From: Streptomyces sp. ITFR-16
GTDB taxonomy: Bacteria; Actinomycetota; Actinomycetes; Streptomycetales; Streptomycetaceae
Direction: 5' to 3'
Assembly: GCF_031844705.1 (NCBI RefSeq)
Contig: NZ_CP134609.1
Span: 3,534,001 to 3,598,000 of the forward strand
DNA length: 64,000 nt
Of the stretch, positions 52,003 to 60,902 are shown one piece after another. Numbering within the stretch: position 1 is the first letter of the stretch; each line of letters begins with the position of its first letter. The notes under the pieces were generated by a model. That model saw only the letters and a list, made by a program, of their open reading frames with translations, did not search any database and was not told the DNA's origin. Made by a program: the position numbers and the translations under genes.

Positions 52003-53004
52003 ATGCACGCCGTACGCCTCCACGCCTTCGGCCCCGCCGAGAACCTCGTCCACGAGCGCACCGACGACCCCGTGCCCGGCCCCGGCCAGGTCCGCATCGC
52101 CGTCCGCGCGGCCGGCGTCCACCTCCTCGACACCGCCCTGCGCCAGGGCCTGACCGGACCGTTCCCCGCCCCCACCCCACTGCCCACCGTCCCCGGCCGC
52201 GAGGTCGCCGGCACCGTCGACGCGCTCGGCGAGGGCACCGACCCCGCCTGGCTCGGCCGGGACGTCGTCGCCCACCTCGGCAACGTCCCCGGCGGCTACG
52301 CCGAACGCGCCGTCACCGAGGCGGACCGGCTGCACCCCGTGCCCGAGGGGCTCGGCCACGCCGAGGCCGTCGCCATGATCGGCACCGGCCGCACCACCCT
52401 CGGCATCCTCGCCTTCACCCCGCTCGGCCCGGACTCCGTCGTGCTGGTCACGGCGGCCGCGGGCGGCATCGGCACCCTGCTCGTCCAGTACGCGAAGAAC
52501 GCCGGGGCCACCGTCATCGGCCTCGCCGGCGGCCCCGCGAAGACCGCCCTCGTCCGGGCCAACGGCGCCGACCTCGCCATCGACTACACCCGCCCCGACT
52601 GGCCGCGCCACGTCCGTACCCACCTCGACACCCTCGGCCGCCGGGCCACCGTCCTGTACGACTCCGTCGGCTCCACCACGGCCCGCGCCGGCGTCGACCT
52701 CCTCGGCAGGGGCGGCCGGCACATCGTCTACGGCTGGTCCGGCGGCGGATTCCACGACGGCCGGCCCCTCACCTTCACCGAGGAGGAACTCACCGCCCGG
52801 GGCATCACCTCCGAGAACGTCCTCGGCCCCGCCATGATCCGGCAGGGCGGCGGCCTGCGCGCCCTGGAGACCCGCGCCCTCGCCGAGGCCGCGGCGGGCC
52901 GCCTGCGCCCGGCGGTCCAGCGCTATCCGCTCGCCCGCGCGGCCGACGCCCACCGCGCGCTGGAGACCCGCGGCACCACGGGCAAGGTCGTCCTGATCCC
53001 CTGA
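52003..53004 (+). CDS. NADPH:quinone oxidoreductase-like medium-chain dehydrogenase (SoxR regulon)
   Basis: This 333-residue enzyme is related to zeta-crystallin/quinone oxidoreductase. The N-terminal GroES-like domain (VRIAVRAAGVHLLDTALRQG; PTVPGREVAGTVDALG) lacks structural zinc cysteines. The nucleotide motif AAAGGIGTLLVQYAKNAGA binds NADPH. It corresponds in position and promoter to an S. coelicolor gene (SCO4266, from memory) induced by SoxR in response to redox-active compounds. It probably reduces quinones or redox-active metabolites. ATG 52003 has GGGGAG seven bases upstream. Confidence 0.9.
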   Translation: MHAVRLHAFGPAENLVHERTDDPVPGPGQVRIAVRAAGVHLLDTALRQGLTGPFPAPTPLPTVPGREVAGTVDALGEGTDPAWLGRDVVAHLGNVPGGYAERAVTEADRLHPVPEGLGHAEAVAMIGTGRTTLGILAFTPLGPDSVVLVTAAAGGIGTLLVQYAKNAGATVIGLAGGPAKTALVRANGADLAIDYTRPDWPRHVRTHLDTLGRRATVLYDSVGSTTARAGVDLLGRGGRHIVYGWSGGGFHDGRPLTFTEEELTARGITSENVLGPAMIRQGGGLRALETRALAEAAAGRLRPAVQRYPLARAADAHRALETRGTTGKVVLIP

Positions 53005-53038
53005 TCCCCTGATCCCCCGACGCCGGGCCCGGGGCCGG

Positions 53039-53521
53039 TCAGGCCCCGGCCCCGCCCAGCTCCGCCAGCGCCCCGTCCGTGAGCCGGTAGACCGTCCACT
53101 CGTCCTGCGGGCGGGCGCCCAGCGACTCGTAGAAGGCGATGGACGGGGCGTTCCAGTTCAGCACCGACCACTCCAGGCGCTCGTACCCGCGCGCCACACA
53201 GATCCGGGCCAGCTCCCGCAGCAGCTTCTTCCCGTGCCCGCCGCCGCGCCGCTCCGGACGGACGTACAGGTCCTCCAGGTAGATGCCGTGCACCCCGCGC
53301 CAGGTCGAGAAGTTCAGGAACCACAGCGCGAAGCCGACCGGCTCGCCGTCCTCGTCGGACTCCGCGAGGTGCGCGAAGGCGGCGGGCCGCTCACCGAACA
53401 GCGCCTCCCGCAGCTGCTCCTCGGTCACGCGCACCTCGTGCAGCGCCTTCTCGTAGTCGGCCAGCTCACGGATCATCGCGTGGATGACGGGGACATCGGC
53501 GGGGACAGCGGTACGAATCAT
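53039..53521 (-). CDS. GNAT-family N-acetyltransferase, diamine acetyltransferase-like
   Basis: This 160-residue protein shows the GNAT core YLEDLYVRPERRGGGHGKKLLREL (acetyl-CoA loop R-x-x-G-x-G/H) and WSVLNWNAPSIAFYESLGA, typical of spermidine/diamine and thialysine acetyltransferase-like members. The ATG at 53521 begins MIRTAVPADVPVIHAMI; the open upstream extension is low-complexity. The acceptor is not predictable. It is convergent with the quinone oxidoreductase gene. Confidence 0.9.
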   Translation of the reverse strand: MIRTAVPADVPVIHAMIRELADYEKALHEVRVTEEQLREALFGERPAAFAHLAESDEDGEPVGFALWFLNFSTWRGVHGIYLEDLYVRPERRGGGHGKKLLRELARICVARGYERLEWSVLNWNAPSIAFYESLGARPQDEWTVYRLTDGALAELGGAGA

Positions 53522-53552
53522 GGGGGCAGCGTAGACAGCCGCGTTCCCGGCC

Positions 53553-54464
53553 CTACCCCCGGCCCAGCAGCTCGCGGGCGACGGCCGCGTGCTCCGGCAC
53601 CAGGCGCCGCTCCCCGCTCTCCACGCCCCAGCACGCGTTCTGCAGCACCCGGCCCAGCGTCCACGCCCGCGCACGCGCCCGGTCCAGCCCCAGCGCCTCC
53701 GTCAGCAGATCGAACCGCCACCTGACCGCGCCGGCGTCGAACCGGTCGTTCAGCGCGGGCAGCAGCTCGAACCCCGGATCGCCCACCAGCGGCTTCGGAT
53801 CGATCGCCACCCACCGCCCGGCCCCCTCGCCCGGCCCGGCCAGCACATTGCCGAAGTGCAGATCCCAGTGCAGCAACCGGTCCCCCGGCTCCCCCGCCAC
53901 CTCGCGCACGGCCGCCGCGCAGTCCCGGACGAGCCGCCGCTCCCCCTCCTCCGCCAGCGCCCGCGCCACGTCCGGCGCCGCCGTCACCATCCGCTCCGCC
54001 GCCTCCCCGAGCCCCCGCAGCCCGGACCCGGCGGCCGGCCGCACGGCCGTCAGCCCCGCGAGCAGTTCACCGACCACCCGCACCGCCTCGCGCGCGTCCG
54101 CGACCGCCGCCAGCGGACGGTGCGCGTCCAGCCGCTCCAGCAGCATCGTCCCGGTCAACGGGTCGTGCTCCAGCAGCCGCACCGCCCCCGCCGAAGCCGC
54201 GCCCCACAGCCGCAGCGCGACCGGCTCCCCCGCCGTCTCCTCGTCCACCAGTTGCAGCTTCAGCACCGCCGGCCGCCCGTCCGCCTCCCGCACCACGGGC
54301 AGGACCAGCGCACACACCCCGTACCACGCCCCGCCGTCCCGCCGCAGCCCCCACCGCTCCAGGAACTGTGCGGCCGTCCCCGGCAGCGCGGCGACGAACG
54401 CCCGCCCGGCGGCCCCGTTGTATGCGGACTGAGTAGCGATCAGCGCATCCGGAATGTCAATCAC
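53553..54464 (-). CDS. Aminoglycoside phosphotransferase-like kinase, APH(6) group
   Basis: This protein of about 303 residues has the APH kinase core. The catalytic loop reads RLLHWDLHFGNVLAGPG (Asp, then Asn) and the metal Asp is in AIDPKPLVGDPGFELLP. These are the features of the streptomycin-6-kinase-like APH(6) group, common in streptomycetes and often without drug activity. A GTG at 54464 starting VIDIPDALIATQSAYNG is likely; a second GTG lies two codons upstream. It is divergent from the rhomboid-like gene, with only 33 bases between them. The substrate is unproven. Confidence 0.82.
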   Translation of the reverse strand: MIDIPDALIATQSAYNGAAGRAFVAALPGTAAQFLERWGLRRDGGAWYGVCALVLPVVREADGRPAVLKLQLVDEETAGEPVALRLWGAASAGAVRLLEHDPLTGTMLLERLDAHRPLAAVADAREAVRVVGELLAGLTAVRPAAGSGLRGLGEAAERMVTAAPDVARALAEEGERRLVRDCAAAVREVAGEPGDRLLHWDLHFGNVLAGPGEGAGRWVAIDPKPLVGDPGFELLPALNDRFDAGAVRWRFDLLTEALGLDRARARAWTLGRVLQNACWGVESGERRLVPEHAAVARELLGRG

Positions 54465-54497
54465 GCCCACGATCGTAGGAGCGTGCGTCAATCGGCT

Positions 54498-55175
54498 ATG
54501 ACCCCGAGCCACCCCGCCCCGCCCACCCGGCCCCGCACCTCCCCCGCCCGGTGGCTCCACGGCGTCGGCTCATGGGTCCGCAGCGCCCCCGGCACCTACC
54601 TCTGGCTGACGGCCCTGTTCGTCACGACGGTCATCGTCCACCAGATGTCACCCGCCTTCGAGGAGGACTTCCTCCGCCAGCGCTCCACCAACATCCACGA
54701 GCTGTCCCAGAACCCCGTACGCGTCCTGATCAGCAGCGCCTTCTGGATCGACGGCGGCGCCTGGCTCCCGTACGCCGTCCTCTACACGGTCTTCCACGCC
54801 CCCGCCGAACGCCGCCTGGGCACCCTGCGCTGGCTCACGGTCGCGGCCGCCGCCCACGTCCTGGCCACCCTCGTCAGCGAGGGCATCCTCGCCTGGGCCA
54901 TCCGCCACGGCCACGCACCCGCCTCCGCCGCCAACACCCTCGACGTCGGCGTCAGTTACGCCCTGGCCGGCGTCGTCGCCGTCCTCACCTACTACGTCCC
55001 GCGCCCCTGGCGGTACGTCTACCTCTTCGCCGTCCTCGTCATCTACGGCATCCCCCTGATCACCAGCCCCACCTTCACCGACGTCGGCCACTTCACGGCG
55101 GCGCTGATCGGGCTGGCATGCCATCCGCTGACGCGGGACGACCGGCACAAGACGAAACCCGCCTCCGAGCAGTAA
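54498..55175 (+). CDS. Rhomboid-like integral membrane protein
   Basis: This 225-residue protein has about six hydrophobic segments. The fold resembles rhomboid proteases: a Ser in DVGVSYALAGVV (about residue 157) and a His in FTDVGHFTAALIGL in the last helix could form the Ser-His dyad, though the classical GxSG is GVSY here. It may be an active intramembrane protease or an inactive relative. The C-terminus is Lys/Arg/Asp-rich and cytosolic. The start ATG follows a very short divergent gap. Confidence 0.75.
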   Translation: MTPSHPAPPTRPRTSPARWLHGVGSWVRSAPGTYLWLTALFVTTVIVHQMSPAFEEDFLRQRSTNIHELSQNPVRVLISSAFWIDGGAWLPYAVLYTVFHAPAERRLGTLRWLTVAAAAHVLATLVSEGILAWAIRHGHAPASAANTLDVGVSYALAGVVAVLTYYVPRPWRYVYLFAVLVIYGIPLITSPTFTDVGHFTAALIGLACHPLTRDDRHKTKPASEQ

Positions 55176-55221
55176 CGTCCCGCCCACAGGCAGACGGCCA
55201 CACGGACACAGCAGGGGCGAC

Positions 55222-56622
55222 ATGAGCACCGTCAGCACGGTCAACGGCGGCATATCCTTCTGGTACGCGGACCAGGGCACCCCCACGCCCCGCGAACCCC
55301 TTCCCGGCGACACCGCGGCCGACGTCTGCATCGTCGGCGGCGGATACACCGGGCTCTGGACGGCGTACTACCTCAAGAAGGCCGTCCCGTTCCTCAACAT
55401 CGTCGTCCTGGAAGCGAAGTTCTGCGGCTACGGCGCCTCCGGACGCAACGGCGGCTGGCTCTACAACGGCATCGCCGGCCGCGACCGCTACGCGAAACTC
55501 CACGGCCACGACGCCGCCGTCCGCCTCCAGCAGGCCATGAACGCCACCGTCGCGGAGGTCGTCCGCGTCGCCGACGAGGAGGGGATCGACGCCGACATCC
55601 ACCGGGGCGGCGTCCTCGAAGTCGCCCGCACCCCGGCTCAACTGGCCCGTCTCAAGGCCTTCCACGCCGCCGAGACCGCCTTCGGCGAGACCGACCGCAC
55701 CCTGCACGGCGCCCGCGAGACGGCCGAACGCATCCGCGTCAGCGGGGCCGTCGGCTCCTCCTGGACCCCGCACGGCGCCCGGCTGCACCCCGCCAAACTG
55801 GTCCAGGGCCTGGCGGACACGGTGGAGGCGCTGGGCGTCACCCTCCACGACGCGACCCCCGTCACCGAGATCAGACCCAAGCACGCCGTCACCCCCTACG
55901 GCACGGTCCGCGCCCCGTACGTCCTGCGCTGCACCGAGGGCTTCACGGCGGGCATCAAGGGCCAGAAGCGCACCTGGCTCCCGATGAACTCCTCCATGAT
56001 CGTCACCGAACCCCTCTCCGACGCACTCTGGGACACCATCGGCTGGAGCGGCCGCGAGACCCTCGGCGACATGGCCCACGCCTACATGTACGCCCAGCGC
56101 ACCGCCGACAACCGCATCGCGCTCGGCGGCCGGGGCGTCCCCTACCGCTACGGCTCGGCGACCGACAACGACGGCCGCACCCAGCCCGCCACCATCGAGG
56201 CCCTGCGCGACCTCCTCGTCCGCTTCTTCCCCACCACCGCGGGCACCCGCGTCGCCCACGCCTGGTCCGGCGTCCTCGGCGTGCCCCGCGACTGGTGCGC
56301 CACCGTCACCCTGGACCGCTCCACCGGCCTGGGCTGGGCCGGCGGCTACGTGGGCTCCGGCGTCGCCACCGCCAACCTCGCCGCCCGCACCCTGCGCGAC
56401 CTGATCCAGCAGGACTCCGGCCAGACCGCCTCCACCGACCTGACCACGCTCCCCTGGGTCGGCCACAAGGTCCGCCGCTGGGAACCGGAGCCCTTCCGCT
56501 GGCTCGGCGTCCACACCCTGTACGCCGCCTACCGCGCGGCGGACCGCCGCGAGTCCGCCTCGCCGCGCCCCGGCACGGACCCGATCGCGAAGGCGGCGGA
56601 CCGCATCGCGGGACGCCACTGA
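55222..56622 (+). CDS. FAD-dependent oxidoreductase (DAO family)
   Basis: This 466-residue flavoenzyme of the glycine/D-amino-acid oxidase superfamily has FAD-binding DVCIVGGGYTGLWTAYYL near residues 33-51, EAKFCGYGASGRNGGW, and a C-terminal glycine motif GWAGGYVGSGVATANLA. It probably oxidises an amine or amino acid; the family also contains gamma-glutamylputrescine oxidase-like members. It is separate from the adjacent decayed lyase and amidase. The ATG at 55222 follows GCAGGGGCGAC. Confidence 0.9.
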   Translation: MSTVSTVNGGISFWYADQGTPTPREPLPGDTAADVCIVGGGYTGLWTAYYLKKAVPFLNIVVLEAKFCGYGASGRNGGWLYNGIAGRDRYAKLHGHDAAVRLQQAMNATVAEVVRVADEEGIDADIHRGGVLEVARTPAQLARLKAFHAAETAFGETDRTLHGARETAERIRVSGAVGSSWTPHGARLHPAKLVQGLADTVEALGVTLHDATPVTEIRPKHAVTPYGTVRAPYVLRCTEGFTAGIKGQKRTWLPMNSSMIVTEPLSDALWDTIGWSGRETLGDMAHAYMYAQRTADNRIALGGRGVPYRYGSATDNDGRTQPATIEALRDLLVRFFPTTAGTRVAHAWSGVLGVPRDWCATVTLDRSTGLGWAGGYVGSGVATANLAARTLRDLIQQDSGQTASTDLTTLPWVGHKVRRWEPEPFRWLGVHTLYAAYRAADRRESASPRPGTDPIAKAADRIAGRH

Positions 56623-56638
56623 CCGCGGGCGCGGCCCC

Positions 56639-58090
56639 TCACTCCAGGCCGGCGGCCCGCGCCAGGCTCCCGTCAGCGATCCGGTCGGCCACGTACGCGA
56701 TGTCGTGGTCCATCCGGCGGTCACGATCGGTGAACGGCACCCGCTCGCGGATCAGGGCGTGCACGCGACGCGCCGCCGGGCCGGCCGACTCCGGCCCGCG
56801 CAGTTCGACGGCCTGCACGGCGGCGAGCAGACAGATCGCCGTGACCTGCCGGGTGAGTCCGGTGACCGTGCGCGCGTCGCGTGCGGCAACGGTGGCCATG
56901 CTGACCTTGTCCTGGTTGTGGGCCTCCGTCGAGCGGGAGAACACCGTGGCCGGCCCCGCCGCCTTCAGCGCCTCGGCGGTCAGGGCCGACGCGGCGATCT
57001 GCATGCCCTTGAAGCCGTGGTGCAGTCCGGCCTCCGCACCGGGCGGGACCAGGTTCCCGGGCAGACCGAGGCTGAAGCGTTCGTCGACGAGCAGGGCCAG
57101 CTGACGGTCGAGCAGGTCCGCCACATTGGACACGGCGACCTTCAACGCGTCCATGGCCTGCCCGACATGGCCCGCGTAGAAGTTGCCGCCGTGGTGCAGC
57201 CGGCCCTCGTCCACGGCGAACAGCGGGTTGTCCGTCGAGGCGTTCATCTCCGTGGTGATCCAGGGGCCGGCCCAGGCGAGGCTGTCGCGCAGGACACCGA
57301 CCACCTGCGGGACGCAGCGCAGCGAGTACGGGTCCTGGATGCGCCGCTCCTGGCGCACATGGTCCGCTCCGGCCAACGGCTTCGCGGCCGCGACCAGTTC
57401 CTCGTACGTCGTCGTGAGCCGTGAACCGCCCAGCACCCGGCGGATGGACCGGGCGGCGGCCAGCTGCCCGGGGTGCGGTTTGGCGCGGTGGATGAACTCC
57501 GCGAAGTGCGAGGCGTTCCCGGTCAGGGCCTCGCAGGCGAGCGCGGTGGTGAGCTCCGCCGCGGTGGCGATCCGTCCCGCGTCGTGCACCACCAGGGCGG
57601 CGAAGGCCGTGGTGAACGCGGTGCCGTTGATCAGCGCCAGGCCCTCCTTGGCCTGCAGTTCGACCGGGGCGAGGCCCGCCGCGCGCTGGGCTTCGGCGAT
57701 CGGCACGGCGCCCTCACCGGTCATCGCCTCGCCCTCGCCGAGCAGCGCGGCGGCGACATAACAGAGCGGCACGAGATCACCGCTCGCGCCCAGCGAACCG
57801 CGCTCCGGCACCCTCGGCAGCACATCCGCCGCCACATGCCGCAGCAGCCGGTCGACGACGAGCGGGCGCACCCCCGAGTCGCCGCGCGCCAGGCTGTTGG
57901 CCCGGATCAGGACGGTGGCGCGGACCACCTCGGCCGCCGCCCAGGGGCCGACGCCGTTGAGGTGGTACAGGATCAGATTGCGCTGCATGCGGGCCGCCCG
58001 GCGCGGGCTGACCTGATGGTCGGCGCTGCCGCCGAATCCGGTGGTCACACCGTAGATCGGCGCGCCACCTGCCAGGAGGTCGTCCCGCAT
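56639..58090 (-). pseudogene. MIO-type aromatic/histidine ammonia-lyase, N-terminally truncated
   Basis: The frame encodes a HAL/PAL-type lyase that eliminates ammonia from an amino acid by means of an MIO cofactor built from Ala-Ser-Gly. The MIO triad is intact in GSLGASGDLVPL, the catalytic Tyr loop IYGVTTGFG is present near the N-terminus, and the C-terminal helical part is complete. The chain begins MRDDLLAGGAPIYGVTTGFG, about 45-50 residues shorter than the usual start, and the first ATG (58090) lies inside the end of the decayed amidase frame. A deletion joining the two genes is likely. It may be nonfunctional; alternatively an alternative start makes a short active enzyme. Confidence 0.72.
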
Positions 58091-59277
58091 CCGGACGCTG
58101 CGGCCTGCGGGAAGACCGGGCCGCCGACGGCGCGGCCGATGTGCCGGGCGAGCTGGATCAGTTCGGCCTCGCTGCCGGGGGGACCCACCAGCTGCATAGT
58201 GACCGAGGCCCGGTGGACCGGGTCGATCGCGACGGGCAGCGCCAGGGCGGGCAGCCCGGCGAACGCGGCCACCGGGCAGTAGCCGACGCGCTGCTCGAAC
58301 TCCGCCTCCCCGGGGTGCGGTACGGCGGCGAGGTCTCCCACAGGTGCGTCCGCCCTGCGGGGCGGGCGGGGGCCACCGGCAACCACACATCGGCGTCGTC
58401 CGCCGCGAACGAGGCGGCGGCCCGCTCGCGGGCGCGGTCCTGGGCAGCGCACAGCCGCGCGTACCGGCCCTCGCCGATCGCCGCACCGGCGTCGAGCGCG
58501 CGCACCGTGGACGCGTCCAGGCCGTCGTCGAAGCGCTCGCGCCACTCCTGGTAGGTCCGCCACGCCTCGTGGGCGCACAGCTCGTAGGCGGCCGCCCGCT
58601 GCTCCCACAGCTCGCCGAGGCGCACCGGCCGCACGTCGTGGCCGTCGGAAGTAGGCGAGGTCGTCGGCGGTCCTGGCCAGCCAGCCCACGGCGTCGAGCC
58701 TCGGTGAGAGCGGGAAGACGCCGTCGAGCCCGCCCGGCCGGTGGGTGGTGCGCAGGCCCACCAGGCCGCACGCCGCGGCGGGCAGCCGGGTGGAGGCCAC
58801 GGTGTCGGTGCCCAGGGCTATGTCGCACACATGGGAGGCCACCGCGACCGCGCTGCCGGTGCTGGAGCCCGACGGGGCCAGGTGCGGGAAGCGCGGGTTG
58901 CGGCTGCCGTGGGCCAGCCCGATGCTCAGCTCGGGGGTGACCAGCTTGGTGAGGGCGGACACCCCGCGCAGCTGCCGGACCGCCTCGGCCGTCCTGCGGG
59001 GATGGTGGCGGTAACGGCGCAGCCCGAGCCCGGTCGCGAAGCCCGCGACGTCCACGGTTTCCTTGACGCCCAGCCGGATGTCGCCGTCCGTGGGACGCGC
59101 GGCCCGCAGGGCGGTGGCGCAGCGGAAGCGCTGGTCCGCCGCCGTGGCCCAGGCGTTCGCCTCGGCCCGCCAGGCGAACGGGTTGACGCTCCCGTCCGCG
59201 AGCAGCCTGGCGCGGGTCTCCGCCGGCAGCGCGGCGGCCGGTCCGCCTCCGGAGCCGCAGCCGGCGGCGGCCCCGGG
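58045..59277 (-). pseudogene. Amidase-signature enzyme, frameshifted and start-less
   Basis: Fragments of an amidase lie in two frames. The first has GVKETVDVAGF (catalytic Lys region), APSGSSTGSAVAVA (cis-Ser) and GTDTVASTRLPAAACGLVGLR (nucleophile Ser), ending near DDLAYF. Near 58650 homology moves to a second frame (VRPVRLGELWEQRAAAYELC to DDADVWLPVAP), then near 58370 back to the first (GEAEFEQRVGYCPVAAFAG to GGPVFPQAA). A C-rich run near 58350-58390 is a likely indel site. No ATG or GTG precedes the Lys motif in frame. At least two lesions and probably a lost start make it a pseudogene, unless there are sequencing errors. Confidence 0.8.
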
Positions 59278-59307
59278 TCACGGTGAGTGATCCCGGGGCT
59301 TCTCCAG

Positions 59308-59381
59308 AGCCCCCTATCGGATTCGAACCGATGACCTACGCATTACAAGTGCGTTGCTCTGGCCAGCTGAGCTAAGGAGGC
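59308..59381 (-). tRNA. tRNA-Thr (anticodon TGT)
   Basis: The reverse strand folds as a cloverleaf. The 5' acceptor GCCTCCT (59381-59375) pairs with AGGGGGC (59315-59309) with one G-T pair. A D-arm GCTCAGCTGG, an anticodon arm with loop CTTGTAA (anticodon TGT) and a T-arm ATCGGTTCGAATCCGAT follow. CCA is not encoded. It reads ACA threonine codons. Confidence 0.96.
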
Positions 59382-59491
59382 GTGCCGGAGCAGTGTAACC
59401 AACCCCGCACCACGTCCGCGCCGGAATTTCGGCCCCGTCGAACTACTGACAGATTCGAAATGGCCAGGTAGCGTCGCTGAAGGTTCACCCA

Positions 59492-59507
59492 AGTGGACCA
59501 GACCACT
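59492..59507 (+). promoter_or_regulatory. Near-perfect dre site (DasR) upstream of msiK
   Basis: AGTGGACCAGACCACT matches the dre consensus at 14 of 16 positions, the best in the window. It lies 53 bases before the msiK ATG. DasR control would couple the shared ABC ATPase to amino-sugar availability. Confidence 0.85.
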
Positions 59508-59559
59508 CCCTTACTCGGATCGTCCGGCACGTTCCTGCCGGTGGAGGAGAAGAATCAGC

Positions 59560-60696
59560 ATGGCCAGTGTCACGTTCGACAAGGCGTCCCGCGTCTACCC
59601 CGGCTCCACGAAGCCGGCGGTCGACCAGCTCGAGATCGACATCGCGGACGGCGAGTTCCTCGTCCTCGTCGGTCCCTCCGGTTGTGGCAAGTCGACCTCC
59701 CTGCGCATGCTCGCGGGTCTCGAGGACGTCAACGGCGGTGCCATCCGCATCGGTGACCGCGACGTCACCCACCTGCCGCCGAAGGACCGGGACATCGCCA
59801 TGGTGTTCCAGAACTACGCGCTCTACCCGCACATGTCCGTCGCGGACAACATGGGCTTCGCGCTGAAGATCGCCGGTGTGAACAAGACCGACATCCGGGC
59901 GAAGGTCGAAGAGGCCGCCAAGATGCTGGACCTCACCGACTACCTGGACCGCAAGCCGAAGGCGCTCTCCGGTGGTCAGCGCCAGCGTGTGGCGATGGGC
60001 CGTGCCATTGTGCGTGAGCCGCAGGTCTTCCTCATGGACGAGCCGCTGTCGAACCTCGACGCCAAGCTCCGTGTCTCCACCCGTACGCAGATCGCCTCGC
60101 TCCAGCGCCGCCTGGGCATCACGACCGTGTACGTCACCCACGACCAGGTCGAGGCCCTCACCATGGGCGACCGGGTCGCGGTCCTCAAGGACGGTCTCCT
60201 CCAGCAGGTCGACTCGCCGCGCAACATGTACGACCGCCCGGCGAACCTCTTCGTGGCCGGCTTCATCGGCTCCCCGGCCATGAACCTGGTCGAGGTCCCG
60301 ATCACCGACGGCGGCGTGAAGTTCGGCAACAGCGTCGTCCCGGTCTCCCGCGAGGCGCTCACCGCCGCCGCGAACCGCGGCGACACGACCGTCACGGTCG
60401 GCATCCGCCCCGAGCACTTCGACATCGTCGAGCACGGCGGCGCCGCCGCGAAGTCCCTCACCAAGGACTCCGCCGACGCCCCGGCCGGCCTGGCCGTCTC
60501 CGTCAACGTCGTCGAGGAGCTCGGCGCCGACGGCTTCGTCTACGGTGCCGCCGAGGTCGGTGGCGAGCACAAGGACCTCGTGGTCCGCGTCGGCGGCCGT
60601 GCCGTCCCGGAGAAGGGCACCAAGCTCCACGTCGTGCCCCGCCCGGACGAGCTGCACGTCTTCGCGACCTCGACGGGTGAGCGTCTCACCGACTGA
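59560..60696 (+). CDS. msiK: Multiple-sugar ABC transporter ATPase MsiK
   Basis: This 378-residue ABC ATPase energises several streptomycete sugar importers (chitobiose, cellobiose, maltose and others) that lack their own ATPase. It carries Walker A GPSGCGKST, the Q-loop FQNYALYPHM, signature LSGGQRQRVAMGRA, Walker B VFLMDEPLSNLDA and the H-loop VYVTHDQ, plus a C-terminal OB-type regulatory domain (GIRPEHFDI). The start is preceded by GGAGGAGAAG. It is a single-gene unit, with a dre site upstream and a strong terminator downstream, next to tRNA-Thr. The orphan sugar-binding lipoprotein and any chitobiose DasABC system would use it. Confidence 0.95.
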   Translation: MASVTFDKASRVYPGSTKPAVDQLEIDIADGEFLVLVGPSGCGKSTSLRMLAGLEDVNGGAIRIGDRDVTHLPPKDRDIAMVFQNYALYPHMSVADNMGFALKIAGVNKTDIRAKVEEAAKMLDLTDYLDRKPKALSGGQRQRVAMGRAIVREPQVFLMDEPLSNLDAKLRVSTRTQIASLQRRLGITTVYVTHDQVEALTMGDRVAVLKDGLLQQVDSPRNMYDRPANLFVAGFIGSPAMNLVEVPITDGGVKFGNSVVPVSREALTAAANRGDTTVTVGIRPEHFDIVEHGGAAAKSLTKDSADAPAGLAVSVNVVEELGADGFVYGAAEVGGEHKDLVVRVGGRAVPEKGTKLHVVPRPDELHVFATSTGERLTD

Positions 60697-60711
60697 TCCG
60701 CACACGCTGTA

Positions 60712-60746
60712 CGGTGGCCCCGCACGATCTTCGTGCGGGGCCACCG
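60712..60746 (+). terminator. Terminator of msiK
   Basis: A 16-bp perfect stem (60712-60727 with 60731-60746, loop TCT) lies 16 bases past the msiK stop. Confidence 0.85.
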
Positions 60747-60902
60747 CGCGTTGGGGGGTTTGGACGGGCGGGAGCAAATTCCCCGGCACAACGGTCATTT
60801 CACTGCGGTTCGTCAACACGCTATTCGAAAAGCACACTCGAACCGTCCCCCGCCAGGGTGACGTAATGTCGCCAAATCATCACCGGCCGCTACGCTCGCT
60901 GC

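Noticed and set aside
52990..53017. Three TGATCCCC tandem units after the quinone oxidoreductase
   Set aside because: A short slippage repeat at a gene end, with no sign of function.
59308..59381. An integrated element using the tRNA-Thr 3' end as an attachment site
   Set aside because: No integrase gene and no second copy of the tRNA 3' end were found in the window.
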